64,000 nt of DNA. Origin: Actinomycetota bacterium. Its GTDB lineage: Bacteria > Actinomycetota > Actinomycetes > Mycobacteriales > Micromonosporaceae. Numbering within the stretch: position 1 is the first letter of the stretch; every line of letters begins with the position of its first letter. Where the stretch lies: assembly GCA_005885555.1 (NCBI GenBank), contig VAWN01000029.1, forward strand, positions 91,538 through 155,537, in the 5' to 3' direction. Below the pieces are notes generated by a model. That model was not told where the DNA came from. It ran no database searches and saw nothing but the letters and a program-made list of their open reading frames with translations. Of the stretch, positions 25,925 through 33,096 are shown piece after piece. The translations under genes and the position numbers were made by a program.

Positions 25925-26503
25925 GTGCGCGACGACCCGACCGTCATCGCGCTGGTTCAGCGCGCCAACGACGGCGACGCGGCCGCGTGGGACGAGCTGG
26001 TGGAGAGGTACGCGCCGCTGGTGTGGTCGATCTGCCGGCGGTACCGGCTGGACCGGCCGGACGCCGACGACGTCGGGCAGGGGGTGTGGCTGCGGCTGGT
26101 GGAGCAGCTGCCGTTGCTGCGCGACCCGGCGGCCCTGCCCGGCTGGCTCGCCACCACCACCGCACGGGAGTGCCTGCGGGTACGGCGCACCGGCCAGCGC
26201 CGGCAGGTACACGAGAAGCCGCTGGACGAGACCGTCGCAAGTGGACAGTCGCCGGTACTGGAACAGGAGCTGCTCGCCGCCGAGCGGGACGCCGCGCTGC
26301 GTACCGCGTTCGCCGCGCTGCCCGAACAGTGCCGGCGGCTGCTCTCGCTGCTGATCGCCGACCCGCCGGTACCGTATGCGGACATCAGCGCGAGCCTCGG
26401 CATGGCGGTCGGCAGCATCGGACCCAGCCGGGCCCGGTGCCTCGACGCGCTGCGCCGCTCGCCGCAGCTTTCCGCGCTGTCCGACCGGGGAGGCGTGCGA
26501 TGA
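25925..26503 (+). CDS. ECF-type RNA polymerase sigma factor
   Basis: A 192-residue sigma-70 family protein. Region 2 is at about 8-75 (WDELVERYAPLVWSICRRY, DADDVGQGVWLRL) and region 4 at about 130-180 (ALPEQCRRLLSLLIA, YADISASLGMAVGSIGPSRA, a helix-turn-helix). It would direct RNA polymerase to a small regulon. GTG at 25925 follows GAGGAGCGG. It starts 3 bp after the subtilase and its TGA overlaps the next ATG, so these three are co-translated. No classical zinc anti-sigma gene is adjacent; the following gene is the best candidate partner. Confidence 0.88.
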   Translation: MRDDPTVIALVQRANDGDAAAWDELVERYAPLVWSICRRYRLDRPDADDVGQGVWLRLVEQLPLLRDPAALPGWLATTTARECLRVRRTGQRRQVHEKPLDETVASGQSPVLEQELLAAERDAALRTAFAALPEQCRRLLSLLIADPPVPYADISASLGMAVGSIGPSRARCLDALRRSPQLSALSDRGGVR

Positions 26504-26940
26504 GTGACGACGACCGGCTGCTGGCCGACCTCGGCGCGGCGGTCCGCAGGGCGCAGGAGGTGCCACCGGAGTTCCTCGCCACGGCCCGCGCCTCCTACGC
26601 CTGGCGCACCGTCGACGCCGACCTGGCCGCGCTGACCTACGACTCGGCGGCCCAGCCCGCCACCACCCGCGCCCCGGCGGCCGGGCCGCGCGCGCTGACC
26701 TTCGCCTCGGCCGACCTCGTCGTCGAGCTGGAGGTCGGTCCGGACGGGTGCCAGGGCCAGCTGGTACCGCCCGGTCCCGGCCGGATCGAGGTGCACACCG
26801 CCGGCGGCGAGGTGAGCGTGGTCGAGGTCGACGACGTCGGGTACTTCGCGATCCGACCGGTACCGGCCGGCTGGTTCCGGCTGCGCTGCCGGCCGGCCGG
26901 TGGGGGAACGGAGGTGGTCACCAGCTGGGTTGTCGGTTGA
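26500..26940 (+). CDS. Small sigma-operon protein; candidate anti-sigma or protease substrate
   Basis: A 146-residue protein. The N-terminal helices (DRLLADLGAAVRRAQEVPPEF, then FLATARASYAWRTVDADLAAL) are followed by a linker and a beta-rich C-terminal domain (LVVELEVGPDG, GQLVPPGPGRIEV, GWFRLRC). No HxxxCxxC zinc anti-sigma motif and no membrane segment. It overlaps the sigma gene (ATGA at 26500-26503). I recall this family beside CHAT/subtilase/sigma genes in other actinobacteria, but it has no assigned function. Role as anti-sigma or cleavage target is inference from position. Confidence 0.72.
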   Translation: MSDDDRLLADLGAAVRRAQEVPPEFLATARASYAWRTVDADLAALTYDSAAQPATTRAPAAGPRALTFASADLVVELEVGPDGCQGQLVPPGPGRIEVHTAGGEVSVVEVDDVGYFAIRPVPAGWFRLRCRPAGGGTEVVTSWVVG

Positions 26941-27007
26941 CCGACACCATCAGAACGGCCGGTCCCTGCTCCGACTGCGTAAAGGCACCACACGCAGAGA
27001 GGAAACC

Positions 27008-27151
27008 ATGGACGACAACGACCGCACGGTGGAACCGGTCGGCGGCGCGGGACTGTTCGACGTCGACCCGGACCAGACCGGGGTGAGCCAGGATCCGGCA
27101 CAGCCGGCGAGCGGAGACGTCGCCGCGCTACCCGACGAGCAGGAGCTGTGA
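27008..27151 (+). CDS. Short acidic protein (47 aa) coupled to the lysin-like gene
   Basis: A 47-residue acidic, disordered-looking protein (MDDNDRTVEPVGGAGLFDVD, ending LPDEQEL) with no membrane segment. It has a good site (GAGAGGAAACC) before the ATG, and its TGA lies one base before the next ATG, so translation of the two is coupled. Not recognised. Lies 67 bp after the sigma operon; that gap shows nothing clear. Confidence 0.6.
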   Translation: MDDNDRTVEPVGGAGLFDVDPDQTGVSQDPAQPASGDVAALPDEQEL

Positions 27152-27152
27152 C

Positions 27153-28151
27153 ATGGGTACCGCCGCCGGCATGATCGAGCAGGCCCGCCTGCTCCTCGGG
27201 CTCGGCGAGGAACCGCCGGGCTCCAACCACAACCGGGTCACGAAGTGGTACGGCATCGACGCGCCCTGGTGCAACATGGCGATCAGCTTCGAGGCGGGCC
27301 ACTCCGCCAACCTCGACGCGATCGGCGGCAAGTTCGCCTGGACCGTGGCGCACGCCCGGTCGTTCCAGAAGCGCGGCCGCTGGCACTACGGCCTCGGTGG
27401 GATCCGGGCCGGCGACGTGGTGTTCATCGACTGGTCCGGTACCCGGGTCATCGAGAACATCGACCACGTCGGGCTGGTCGAGGCGGTGCACTCCGACGGC
27501 AGCGTCACGACGCTGGAGGGCAACACGTCCGACCGGTTCCTGCGGCGGCGCCGTACCGGCAGCTGCGTCGTCGGGTACGGCCGGCCGTCCTACGACGACG
27601 CGGCCGCGCTGCCGGCCGGCGACGGGATGCTGCGCCGCGGCTCGACGGGTACCCGGGTGCGCACCCTGCAGGAGAACCTCAACCGGGTGATCGGCGCCGG
27701 ACTGGACGTCGACGGCGACTTCGGCCCGCGCACCGAGGCCGCGCTGCGTACCTTCCAGGAGCGGTTGCACGTCGACGTGGACGGCGAGTTCGGCCCGCAG
27801 TCCGCGGCCGCGATGCGGGCGGCGCTGGCCGGCCGCAGTGCGCCGATCCGGCCGGTACCGCGGCTGGCGGTCGTCGGGATGCTGGCCGTGGACGGCGAGT
27901 TCGGCCCGGCCACCTGCACGGCGATGCAGGCGGCGCTGAACCGGCAAGGCGCCGGCATCGTCGTGGACGGTTCGCTCGGCACGCAGACCGCGAAGGCGTT
28001 GCAGAAGCACCTCGGCGTCACGCCGGACGGTGTCGTCGGGCCGGACACGGTACGGGCGCTGCAACGCCGGGTGGGCGGGTCCGTCGACGGCGAATGGGGT
28101 GCGGACACCACCCGGCACCTGCAGACCGCCCTCAACGCCGGCACGTTCTGA
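27153..28151 (+). CDS. Amidase/CHAP-like enzyme with peptidoglycan-binding repeats, no signal peptide
   Basis: A 332-residue lysin-like protein. The N-terminal NlpC/CHAP-like domain has Cys in IDAPWCNMAISF, His in NIDHVGLVE and a closing EGNTSD. Three or more PG_binding_1 repeats follow (about 160-330; RRGSTGTRVRTLQENLN, DGDFGPRTEAALRTFQ, DGEFGPATCTAMQAAL, VDGEWGADTTRHLQTAL). Such proteins cut peptide bonds in peptidoglycan. There is no signal peptide and no holin, so export is unexplained. A strong terminator stem follows at 28164. Confidence 0.82.
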   Translation: MGTAAGMIEQARLLLGLGEEPPGSNHNRVTKWYGIDAPWCNMAISFEAGHSANLDAIGGKFAWTVAHARSFQKRGRWHYGLGGIRAGDVVFIDWSGTRVIENIDHVGLVEAVHSDGSVTTLEGNTSDRFLRRRRTGSCVVGYGRPSYDDAAALPAGDGMLRRGSTGTRVRTLQENLNRVIGAGLDVDGDFGPRTEAALRTFQERLHVDVDGEFGPQSAAAMRAALAGRSAPIRPVPRLAVVGMLAVDGEFGPATCTAMQAALNRQGAGIVVDGSLGTQTAKALQKHLGVTPDGVVGPDTVRALQRRVGGSVDGEWGADTTRHLQTALNAGTF

Positions 28152-28163
28152 CGCCGGCGCCCC

Positions 28164-28201
28164 GCCGCGGGCTTCTCCCACCGCTCCCGGAAGCCCGCGG
28201 C
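28164..28201. terminator. Strong hairpin between convergent genes
   Basis: A perfect 12-bp stem, GCCGCGGGCTTC and GAAGCCCGCGGC, closes a 14-base loop. It lies between the lysin-like gene and the convergent secreted protein and can serve both directions. Confidence 0.75.
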
Positions 28202-28216
28202 GTGCGGCGGTTGTGG

Positions 28217-28264
28217 GATCTTGGACGCCGGTACCCCCGTCAAGGGGTGCCGGCGTCCAAGATT
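28217..28264. repeat. Interspersed 48-bp palindrome, copy 2 (family A)
   Basis: Arms ATCTTGGACGCCGG and CCGGCGTCCAAGAT with a GTACCCCC/GGGGTG inner stem. It touches the stop codon of the minus-strand gene at 28264 and sits next to a separate terminator stem, so it is not needed as the terminator. Confidence 0.85.
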
Positions 28265-29490
28265 CACGCGCCGACCTGCGGGATCGGGTTGCGCTCGTGC
28301 AGCAGCTTCGCGCAGCCGAGCAGGTCGAAGGAGGAGCGCAGCCGCTGCAGGAGGAACGCGTACAGGTTCGGCGCCGCGGCCGGGTCCGGTGACGGTGCGG
28401 CGCGCAACAGCTGGCGGTCCAGGAGCAGCCGCGGCGGCGCGATGTCCACGAGGTTGCGGCAGTAGGCGCGGCCGGTGTCCGACCCGGCGGCGAGCGCCGG
28501 CTGGTTCACCCCGGCACGGTACAGGTTGGTCTTGCTCACGCTGGTCCGGCCGCCGACCTGGGTCATCGGGTCGTTGGTGGGTACCAGCGCGACCGGCTGC
28601 CCGGTCCACGCCGCGGCGGCCAGTTCGTTCAGCGCCACCGAGGACACCATGGTGCCCGGGTCGGTCAGGTCGGGCGCCGTCCACGGGGTGCAGCCCAGCG
28701 CCGGCGCGACGAACTTGTCGACCAGCCCGTTGTCGCTGCCGTTGGTGAGCAGCGTCGCCCGGCCGCCCAGCCGGTTGCGGTTGTCGGCGGTGTTCGGGGC
28801 GGTCTGGCCGTTGGGCAGGACCAGGTACGAGCTGATGACGTTGTCGCTCTGGTCCTGGTCGACCACGGCGAAGTCACGCACCGTCGGGCAGGGCTTGCCG
28901 TCCCGGCCGGTCTGCGCCGCGGGTACCGTCAGCTTCTTCGCGGTGATGGCCGCGTTCGCGGCCTGGAAGAAGGCGGCGGCGTTGCAGTAGGCGAACTGGC
29001 CGAACGGCGAGCCGTTGGCCCCGTTGACGCAGGCGCGGCCGGCGCCGCGCAGGGTGAGGGTGTCACCGTTGTACCCGAACCAGATGCCCACCACGGCGCC
29101 AGCGGGCAGGGTCGGGGTGGTCGGGGTGATCGCCGGGCGCCGGCCGGCGTCGACGACGAGCGGGTGGTACACGCTGACCGCGCCGGTCGCCGGGTCGAGC
29201 ACGGTGGCCTCGACGAACGCGGCCTGGTCCGGGTTGGCCTCGTGGCAGGCGCCCTTGGCCCGGTCGGTCGCGACGAGCTGGTACGGCGTGGCCAGGCCCT
29301 TGGCGCTGAGCGGATCGGCGGGTACCACGAGACTGCAGTTCGGGTTGGGCGCAGCGGGCGGTTGGCTCGCCGCGAGCACGATGCCGGCGCCGCCGACCAC
29401 GACGAGCGGGACGGCCAACGCGGCGACGAGGAGGGCGGTCCGGCGTGGCCGGCCGATGGGAGGGGACGGTTTGTGACTCCGGGGCATCAT
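28264..29490 (-). CDS. Secreted or membrane-anchored conserved protein of unknown function
   Basis: A 408-residue protein with a basic N-region (PRSHKPSPPIGRPRR) and one hydrophobic segment (TALLVAALAVPLVVVGGAGIVL), which is either a signal peptide or an anchor. The exported part has eight or so cysteines (for example NCSLVVPADPLSAKGLATPY, GRACVNG, GKPCPTV, LGCTPW, CRNLVDIAPP), suggesting disulfide bonds. I know of similar unnamed actinobacterial proteins but no function. A 16-bp palindrome lies 127 bp upstream. Confidence 0.75.
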   Translation of the reverse strand: MMPRSHKPSPPIGRPRRTALLVAALAVPLVVVGGAGIVLAASQPPAAPNPNCSLVVPADPLSAKGLATPYQLVATDRAKGACHEANPDQAAFVEATVLDPATGAVSVYHPLVVDAGRRPAITPTTPTLPAGAVVGIWFGYNGDTLTLRGAGRACVNGANGSPFGQFAYCNAAAFFQAANAAITAKKLTVPAAQTGRDGKPCPTVRDFAVVDQDQSDNVISSYLVLPNGQTAPNTADNRNRLGGRATLLTNGSDNGLVDKFVAPALGCTPWTAPDLTDPGTMVSSVALNELAAAAWTGQPVALVPTNDPMTQVGGRTSVSKTNLYRAGVNQPALAAGSDTGRAYCRNLVDIAPPRLLLDRQLLRAAPSPDPAAAPNLYAFLLQRLRSSFDLLGCAKLLHERNPIPQVGA

Positions 29491-29616
29491 TGCCTCACCT
29501 GGGGACGGGGGAGTAGGTCAGGTGCCGAAGTGCGGGTTAGTCACGGAACTGTAACGGCGTCACATTGATTAACTCCAGACAACAAATCCGGACGTAGCGG
29601 AAGACATCAAAGCTGA

Positions 29617-29632
29617 TCACGACATGTCGTGA
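29617..29632. promoter_or_regulatory. Perfect 16-bp palindrome, probable operator
   Basis: TCACGACATGTCGTGA is fully symmetric. It lies in the 169-bp AT-richer gap upstream of the secreted protein gene (start 29490) and 27 bp beyond the stop of the reductase gene. I cannot match it to a known actinobacterial regulator. The rest of 29491-29659 shows no gene. Confidence 0.5.
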
Positions 29633-29659
29633 ACTAAGCGATACAGCGCGCAGTCATGG

Positions 29660-30910
29660 CTACGCGGAGTAGGAGTACTCGCCGGTGGCGTAGTCGACGG
29701 CGCGCTGGTGGATGACGTCGTGCGGGACATCCTGCAGGAGCGCGCGGGTACTGCTGGTGAACGCGTGCGGCGCGTTCACCGCGACCAGCCCGTTCATCAC
29801 GCCGTCGCGGTAGAACGTGGCCAGCAGGCCGGACCGGGCGGCGTCCCGGCGGCCCGGCCGCAGCCGGGTCAGTGCGACGTCCGCGCGCGGGTCGATGACT
29901 CCGCACGCCTGGATGCGCAGGTCGGCCTGCTGCGACCAGAACCGCGGCAGCAGCGTCACCGGCGGCACCGGCCGGTCGTCGGCCAGCAGCGAGCCGGCCG
30001 CCGCCCGGCCCTGTTCCAGCGCGGCGATCCACTGGCCGCAACGGGTCTCCCTGGTGCTGAAGCGCAGGTTCGGCCAGCGGGCCACCACGCCGGCGGCGAC
30101 GACGTCGCGCGTGCCGTACACGCGCAGGTTCTCGTCGCAGCGGATCCCGTCGCGGATGTCCACCCCGGCCTCGGCGAGCCAGTCGGTGTACGGCCGCTCG
30201 CCCGCGGTGACCAGTACCAGGTCGGCGGCGATGTACTCGCCGTCGTCCAGGGTCAGCCGCCACCGGTTGCGGCAGCGGTCCACCTCGGCCACCCGCCGGC
30301 CGAGCCGGGTCTCGATCCCGTAGGCCCGGTGCGCCTCGGTGACGAGCGCGCCGACCGTCTCGCCGAGCGCGCGATACATGAGGGTGGGCTTGGAGTCGAT
30401 GATGATGGCGCGGCGGGCCAGTCCCCGTACCGCACAGGCCGCCTCGCAGCCGGTCAGCCCGCCGCCGACGATGGCGACCCGGTCGGCGTGGTACAGCTCC
30501 TGGCGCACCGCCCAGGCGTCGTCAAGCGTGTGCAGGGTGTGCAGGCCGGGCTCGCCGATCGGCCAGCCGGCCGGTACCACCGGGGCCGCGCCGGTCGCGA
30601 TGACCAGGCCGTCGTACTGGAACGCCTCGTCGTTGTCGGTGATCACGACCTGGTTCTGCGGGTCCAGGTGCACCGCGCGCCGGCCCAGCCGCAGGTCCAT
30701 CGGCGCCTCGGAGGCGGGTAGCCGGACGTCGCTCGGCTTCTGGTGCCCGGACAGCACGCCCTTGGAGCAGGCCGGCCGGTCGTAGGGCGCCTCGTCGCCC
30801 AGTACCGTCAGCTCGCCGGTGAAGCCGAGGCGGCGCAGCTCGTCGGCCGCGGCCATGCCGGCCGGCCCGGTGCCCACCACGACGATGCGGTCCCGCCAGC
30901 CCAGCGTCAT
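29660..30910 (-). CDS. FAD-dependent ferredoxin reductase-like oxidoreductase
   Basis: A 416-residue NAD(P)H/FAD oxidoreductase. Two dinucleotide folds are seen: VVVGTGPAGMAAADELRR at about 10-27 for FAD and VAIVGGGLTGCEAACAV for NAD(P)H. YDRPACSKGVL and the second FAD motif TRDVVAAGVVARWPN fit the rubredoxin/ferredoxin-reductase class. It would pass electrons from NAD(P)H to a ferredoxin; the obvious partner is the ferredoxin domain of the upstream gene at 31008. Together they look like an electron supply for a P450 or another oxygenase, or for a membrane carrier. Confidence 0.85.
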   Translation of the reverse strand: MTLGWRDRIVVVGTGPAGMAAADELRRLGFTGELTVLGDEAPYDRPACSKGVLSGHQKPSDVRLPASEAPMDLRLGRRAVHLDPQNQVVITDNDEAFQYDGLVIATGAAPVVPAGWPIGEPGLHTLHTLDDAWAVRQELYHADRVAIVGGGLTGCEAACAVRGLARRAIIIDSKPTLMYRALGETVGALVTEAHRAYGIETRLGRRVAEVDRCRNRWRLTLDDGEYIAADLVLVTAGERPYTDWLAEAGVDIRDGIRCDENLRVYGTRDVVAAGVVARWPNLRFSTRETRCGQWIAALEQGRAAAGSLLADDRPVPPVTLLPRFWSQQADLRIQACGVIDPRADVALTRLRPGRRDAARSGLLATFYRDGVMNGLVAVNAPHAFTSSTRALLQDVPHDVIHQRAVDYATGEYSYSA

Positions 30911-30948
30911 GAGCGTGCCTGCCTGGTCGCTCCGTGCGGCGCTCTGGT

Positions 30949-30997
30949 GCGCCGCCTTCCCTCGTCGCTGCGCTCCTCAGTCCAGGCGCCGCCGCGC
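30949..30997. repeat. Interspersed 49-bp element (family B), copy 1
   Basis: 47 of 49 bases match the reverse complement of 45829-45877. The core includes CTCGTCGCTGCGCTCCTCAG. It lies in the 97-bp gap between the two redox genes. Confidence 0.8.
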
Positions 30998-31007
30998 CGC
31001 ACTGCGC

Positions 31008-31814
31008 TCATGAGCGCTCCCCGGTCATCACCATCGTGGTGGCCGCGCGGCTGAGCACGATCGCCCGCGCCGGGCAGACCCGGGCCGCCTGGATCACCTG
31101 TTCCACCTGGCCGTTGGGTACCGCGGGCCGGTAGGTGAGCCGGCCGTCGCCGCGCAGCTGGAAGATCTCCGGTGCCTCGTGCTCGCAGAAGCCGAACCGC
31201 ACGCACCGGCTCGGGTCGACGTTGACCATCACCTGCCGGCCGCGTACCCGGGCGCCGACCCGTTCGGCCAGCCGTCGGGGTACCGAGGCGGCCTGCTGCG
31301 TGGTGGCGATCCGCAGCAGGATCACCGACAGCCAGGACGCCACGATCGGTACCCGCACCGCGATCGACCTCGTGTCCGAGCCGGAGATCAGCAGGTGCGC
31401 GCAGAGCAGCGTGAAGGCGAGGTAGGCGGTGATGTGCAGCATCCGCCAGCGGTGGTACCCGAGGCGGCGCTGGATCAGCACCGACGCCGCCAGCGCGATC
31501 AGCAGCTCCAGCGCGATCACGCCGAGGCCGATGCCGAACGGGTCGCGGCCGTTGCTGAACGGCAGCACCTCGTCGATCAGGTGCACCGGCCCGCCGGGTA
31601 CCGCGAGCTGGGCCAGCGCGTGCACCATGCCCAGGGTCAGCCCGACCAGCGTGACGGTCTGGTGCACGCCGTAGAGGGTCTGGTGCCGTACCCGGGTCAG
31701 GCCCCAGCCGACACGCAGCAGGGTTCCCCAGAGCACCGTGGACCACAGGAGGAGGAAGGACAGGAATCCGACGCTGGCGGCGACCAGATGCACACTGTGT
31801 TGCGCAGTCGTCAT
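31008..31814 (-). CDS. Membrane domain fused to a 3-cysteine ferredoxin
   Basis: A 268-residue fusion. Residues 1-180 hold about five hydrophobic helices with histidines placed as in ferric-reductase/cytochrome b-type domains (VHQTVTLVGLTLGMVHAL, YHRWRMLHITAYLAF, LLCAHLLISG), which could bind heme. Residues 195-268 are a small ferredoxin: DPSRCVRFGFC and ARVCPARAI give Cys-x5-Cys and Cys-Pro, the three-cysteine set of [3Fe-4S] ferredoxins that serve P450s. The pair with the ferredoxin reductase suggests NAD(P)H to Fe-S to heme across the membrane. The fusion is unusual. Confidence 0.75.
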   Translation of the reverse strand: MTTAQHSVHLVAASVGFLSFLLLWSTVLWGTLLRVGWGLTRVRHQTLYGVHQTVTLVGLTLGMVHALAQLAVPGGPVHLIDEVLPFSNGRDPFGIGLGVIALELLIALAASVLIQRRLGYHRWRMLHITAYLAFTLLCAHLLISGSDTRSIAVRVPIVASWLSVILLRIATTQQAASVPRRLAERVGARVRGRQVMVNVDPSRCVRFGFCEHEAPEIFQLRGDGRLTYRPAVPNGQVEQVIQAARVCPARAIVLSRAATTMVMTGERS

Positions 31815-32092
31815 TACAGACGTGTTCCCCTGAGGTCGGTCCCCGCTGACCGCGAGCCTTGGTGGGCCGCTGCCGGCGAGGATTGATCTACCACGATGCA
31901 GCGCTGAGTCACTCTTTCAGAGCGCGGTCTGATGTTTCAAGTCGGTCACAAGATCTCTTTGTCGGCGTGTCCGCCCTGCTACTCGGTGCTACCCGCGAGT
32001 AGTCAGGCGGTGGGGGTACGCGTGCCGCGGCCGGGTTGAATGCGGTGCGTGAGCAATGCGCGGTTCCGTTGCGGTACCTGGAAAATTGGTCC

Positions 32093-32361
32093 ATGACGGC
32101 GACCGAGATCGTGCAGGCGTGGTTCGAGATGTGCCGGACCGGCGACGAGGCCCGGCTGGCTGGCCTCGCGACCGACGACTTCACACGGTCCGGTCCACGT
32201 ACCGTGGCGGCTACCTCGACCTGCCCGCTGACGGCCAGCCGGTGCGGGAGACCGGAATCCTCATCCTGCGGATCGTGGACGGCAGGGTGGCCGAGTCCTG
32301 GTTCGAGGGCAACGACCTGGAGGTGGCGCAGCAGCTCGGCGGTCGCATCAGTCCTCGATGA
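32093..32361 (+). pseudogene. Remnant of a SnoaL-like (NTF2-fold) gene
   Basis: The ATG at 32093 opens MTATEIVQAWFEMCRTGDEA, the start of a SnoaL-like domain, but the end of the domain (RGGYLDLPADGQPVRETG, ILRIVDGRVAESWFEGNDLE) is read in another frame and stops at 32361. The whole is 269 bp, against about 400 bp for the family. An internal deletion of roughly 40-50 codons with a frame change near 32185-32215 explains it. The end overlaps the convergent regulator gene by 14 bp. The region 31815-32092 before it holds no other gene that I can support. Confidence 0.65.
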
Positions 32362-32968
32362 CGTACCAGATGCCGACGGCGGGCTCGGTGGTGTCGTTGC
32401 GGTACCGGTGCGGGGTGGTCGAGTCGAACGACACCGCGTCGCCGGGGTGCAGCGTCAGCTCCTCGAAGCCCAGCGTCAGCACCAGGTCGCCGGAGAGCAG
32501 GAAGCCGAACTCCGATCCCGGGTGGCGCATCAGGTCGCCGGTGCTCGACGAGGTACCCCCGGGCGCGTAGGTGACCCGCAGGAAGTCGATCCGGCGGCCG
32601 GGCAGCGTGCCCAACCGTTCCCAGGTGACGCCGGAGTCGAGGGTGAGGACCTGCCGCTGCGCCGGCCGGACGAGCGGGCCCAGCCGCAGGCCGCGCACGG
32701 AAAGGACGGTGGTCGGCCGCGGCACGACAGCCGGACCGGCGTCGTCGTCTGCCGGGGCGGTCTCGAAGACGTCCTGGATGGACATGCCGAGGATCGAGGT
32801 GATCGCGTACAGGGTGCTCACCGACGGCTGCGCCTTGCCGGTCTCGATTTGCGAGATCATGCTCGCCGACACCCCGACCTCGCGGGCCAGCGCGCGCAGG
32901 CTGAGGTCGCGGCGCAGCCGTTCGGCGCGGATCCGCTGGCCCAGCGGCGGCACGTCCGAGGCGGGCAT
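32348..32968 (-). CDS. XRE-family regulator with C-terminal cupin sensor
   Basis: A 206-residue regulator. An N-terminal helix-turn-helix (about 10-65; LSLRALAREVGVSASMISQIE) and a C-terminal cupin (about 130-206; HPGSEFGFLLSGDLVL, HPGDAVSFDSTTPHRY) that should bind a small ligand. This layout is seen in PuuR-like catabolic repressors. ATG at 32968 follows GGAGGGCGCCGG. It is divergent from the seven-gene catabolic operon and most likely represses it through the nested inverted repeats at 32985-33025. Confidence 0.87.
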   Translation of the reverse strand: MPASDVPPLGQRIRAERLRRDLSLRALAREVGVSASMISQIETGKAQPSVSTLYAITSILGMSIQDVFETAPADDDAGPAVVPRPTTVLSVRGLRLGPLVRPAQRQVLTLDSGVTWERLGTLPGRRIDFLRVTYAPGGTSSSTGDLMRHPGSEFGFLLSGDLVLTLGFEELTLHPGDAVSFDSTTPHRYRNDTTEPAVGIWYVIED

Positions 32969-32984
32969 CCGGCGCCCTCCGATC

Positions 32985-33025
32985 GTCAAGTGGACCTTAA
33001 CCATAACTGTTAAGTAATACTTGAC
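32985..33025. promoter_or_regulatory. Nested inverted repeats, operator of the catabolic operon
   Basis: Three symmetric elements overlap in an AT-rich stretch: GTCAAGT (32985-32991) with ACTTGAC (33019-33025); CTTAAC (32996-33001) with GTTAAG (33009-33014); and the 11-base palindrome AAGTAATACTT (33012-33022). They lie between the XRE-cupin gene and the operon and overlap its likely -35 box. Confidence 0.65.
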
Positions 33026-33050
33026 GGCTTCCTTCGAGCAGGCTTACGTT
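33021..33050 (+). promoter_or_regulatory. Likely sigma-70-type promoter of the catabolic operon
   Basis: TTGACG (33021-33026) and TACGTT (33045-33050) are 18 bp apart, about 45 bp before the first start codon. The -35 box lies in the operator palindrome, so a bound repressor would block it. Confidence 0.5.
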
Positions 33051-33096
33051 GGCGACACGCGGTCCCCGGCGCTGACGCCGATCGAGGTGGTCCGAC

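Noticed and set aside
21842-26566. A 1574-residue minus-strand open frame
   Set aside because: The first 650 residues are antisense to the subtilase and sigma genes and show shadow composition; the CHAT protein is taken to start at 24610.
27008-28151. Lysin-like gene as evidence of a prophage
   Set aside because: No holin, capsid, terminase, integrase or attachment site is present in the window.
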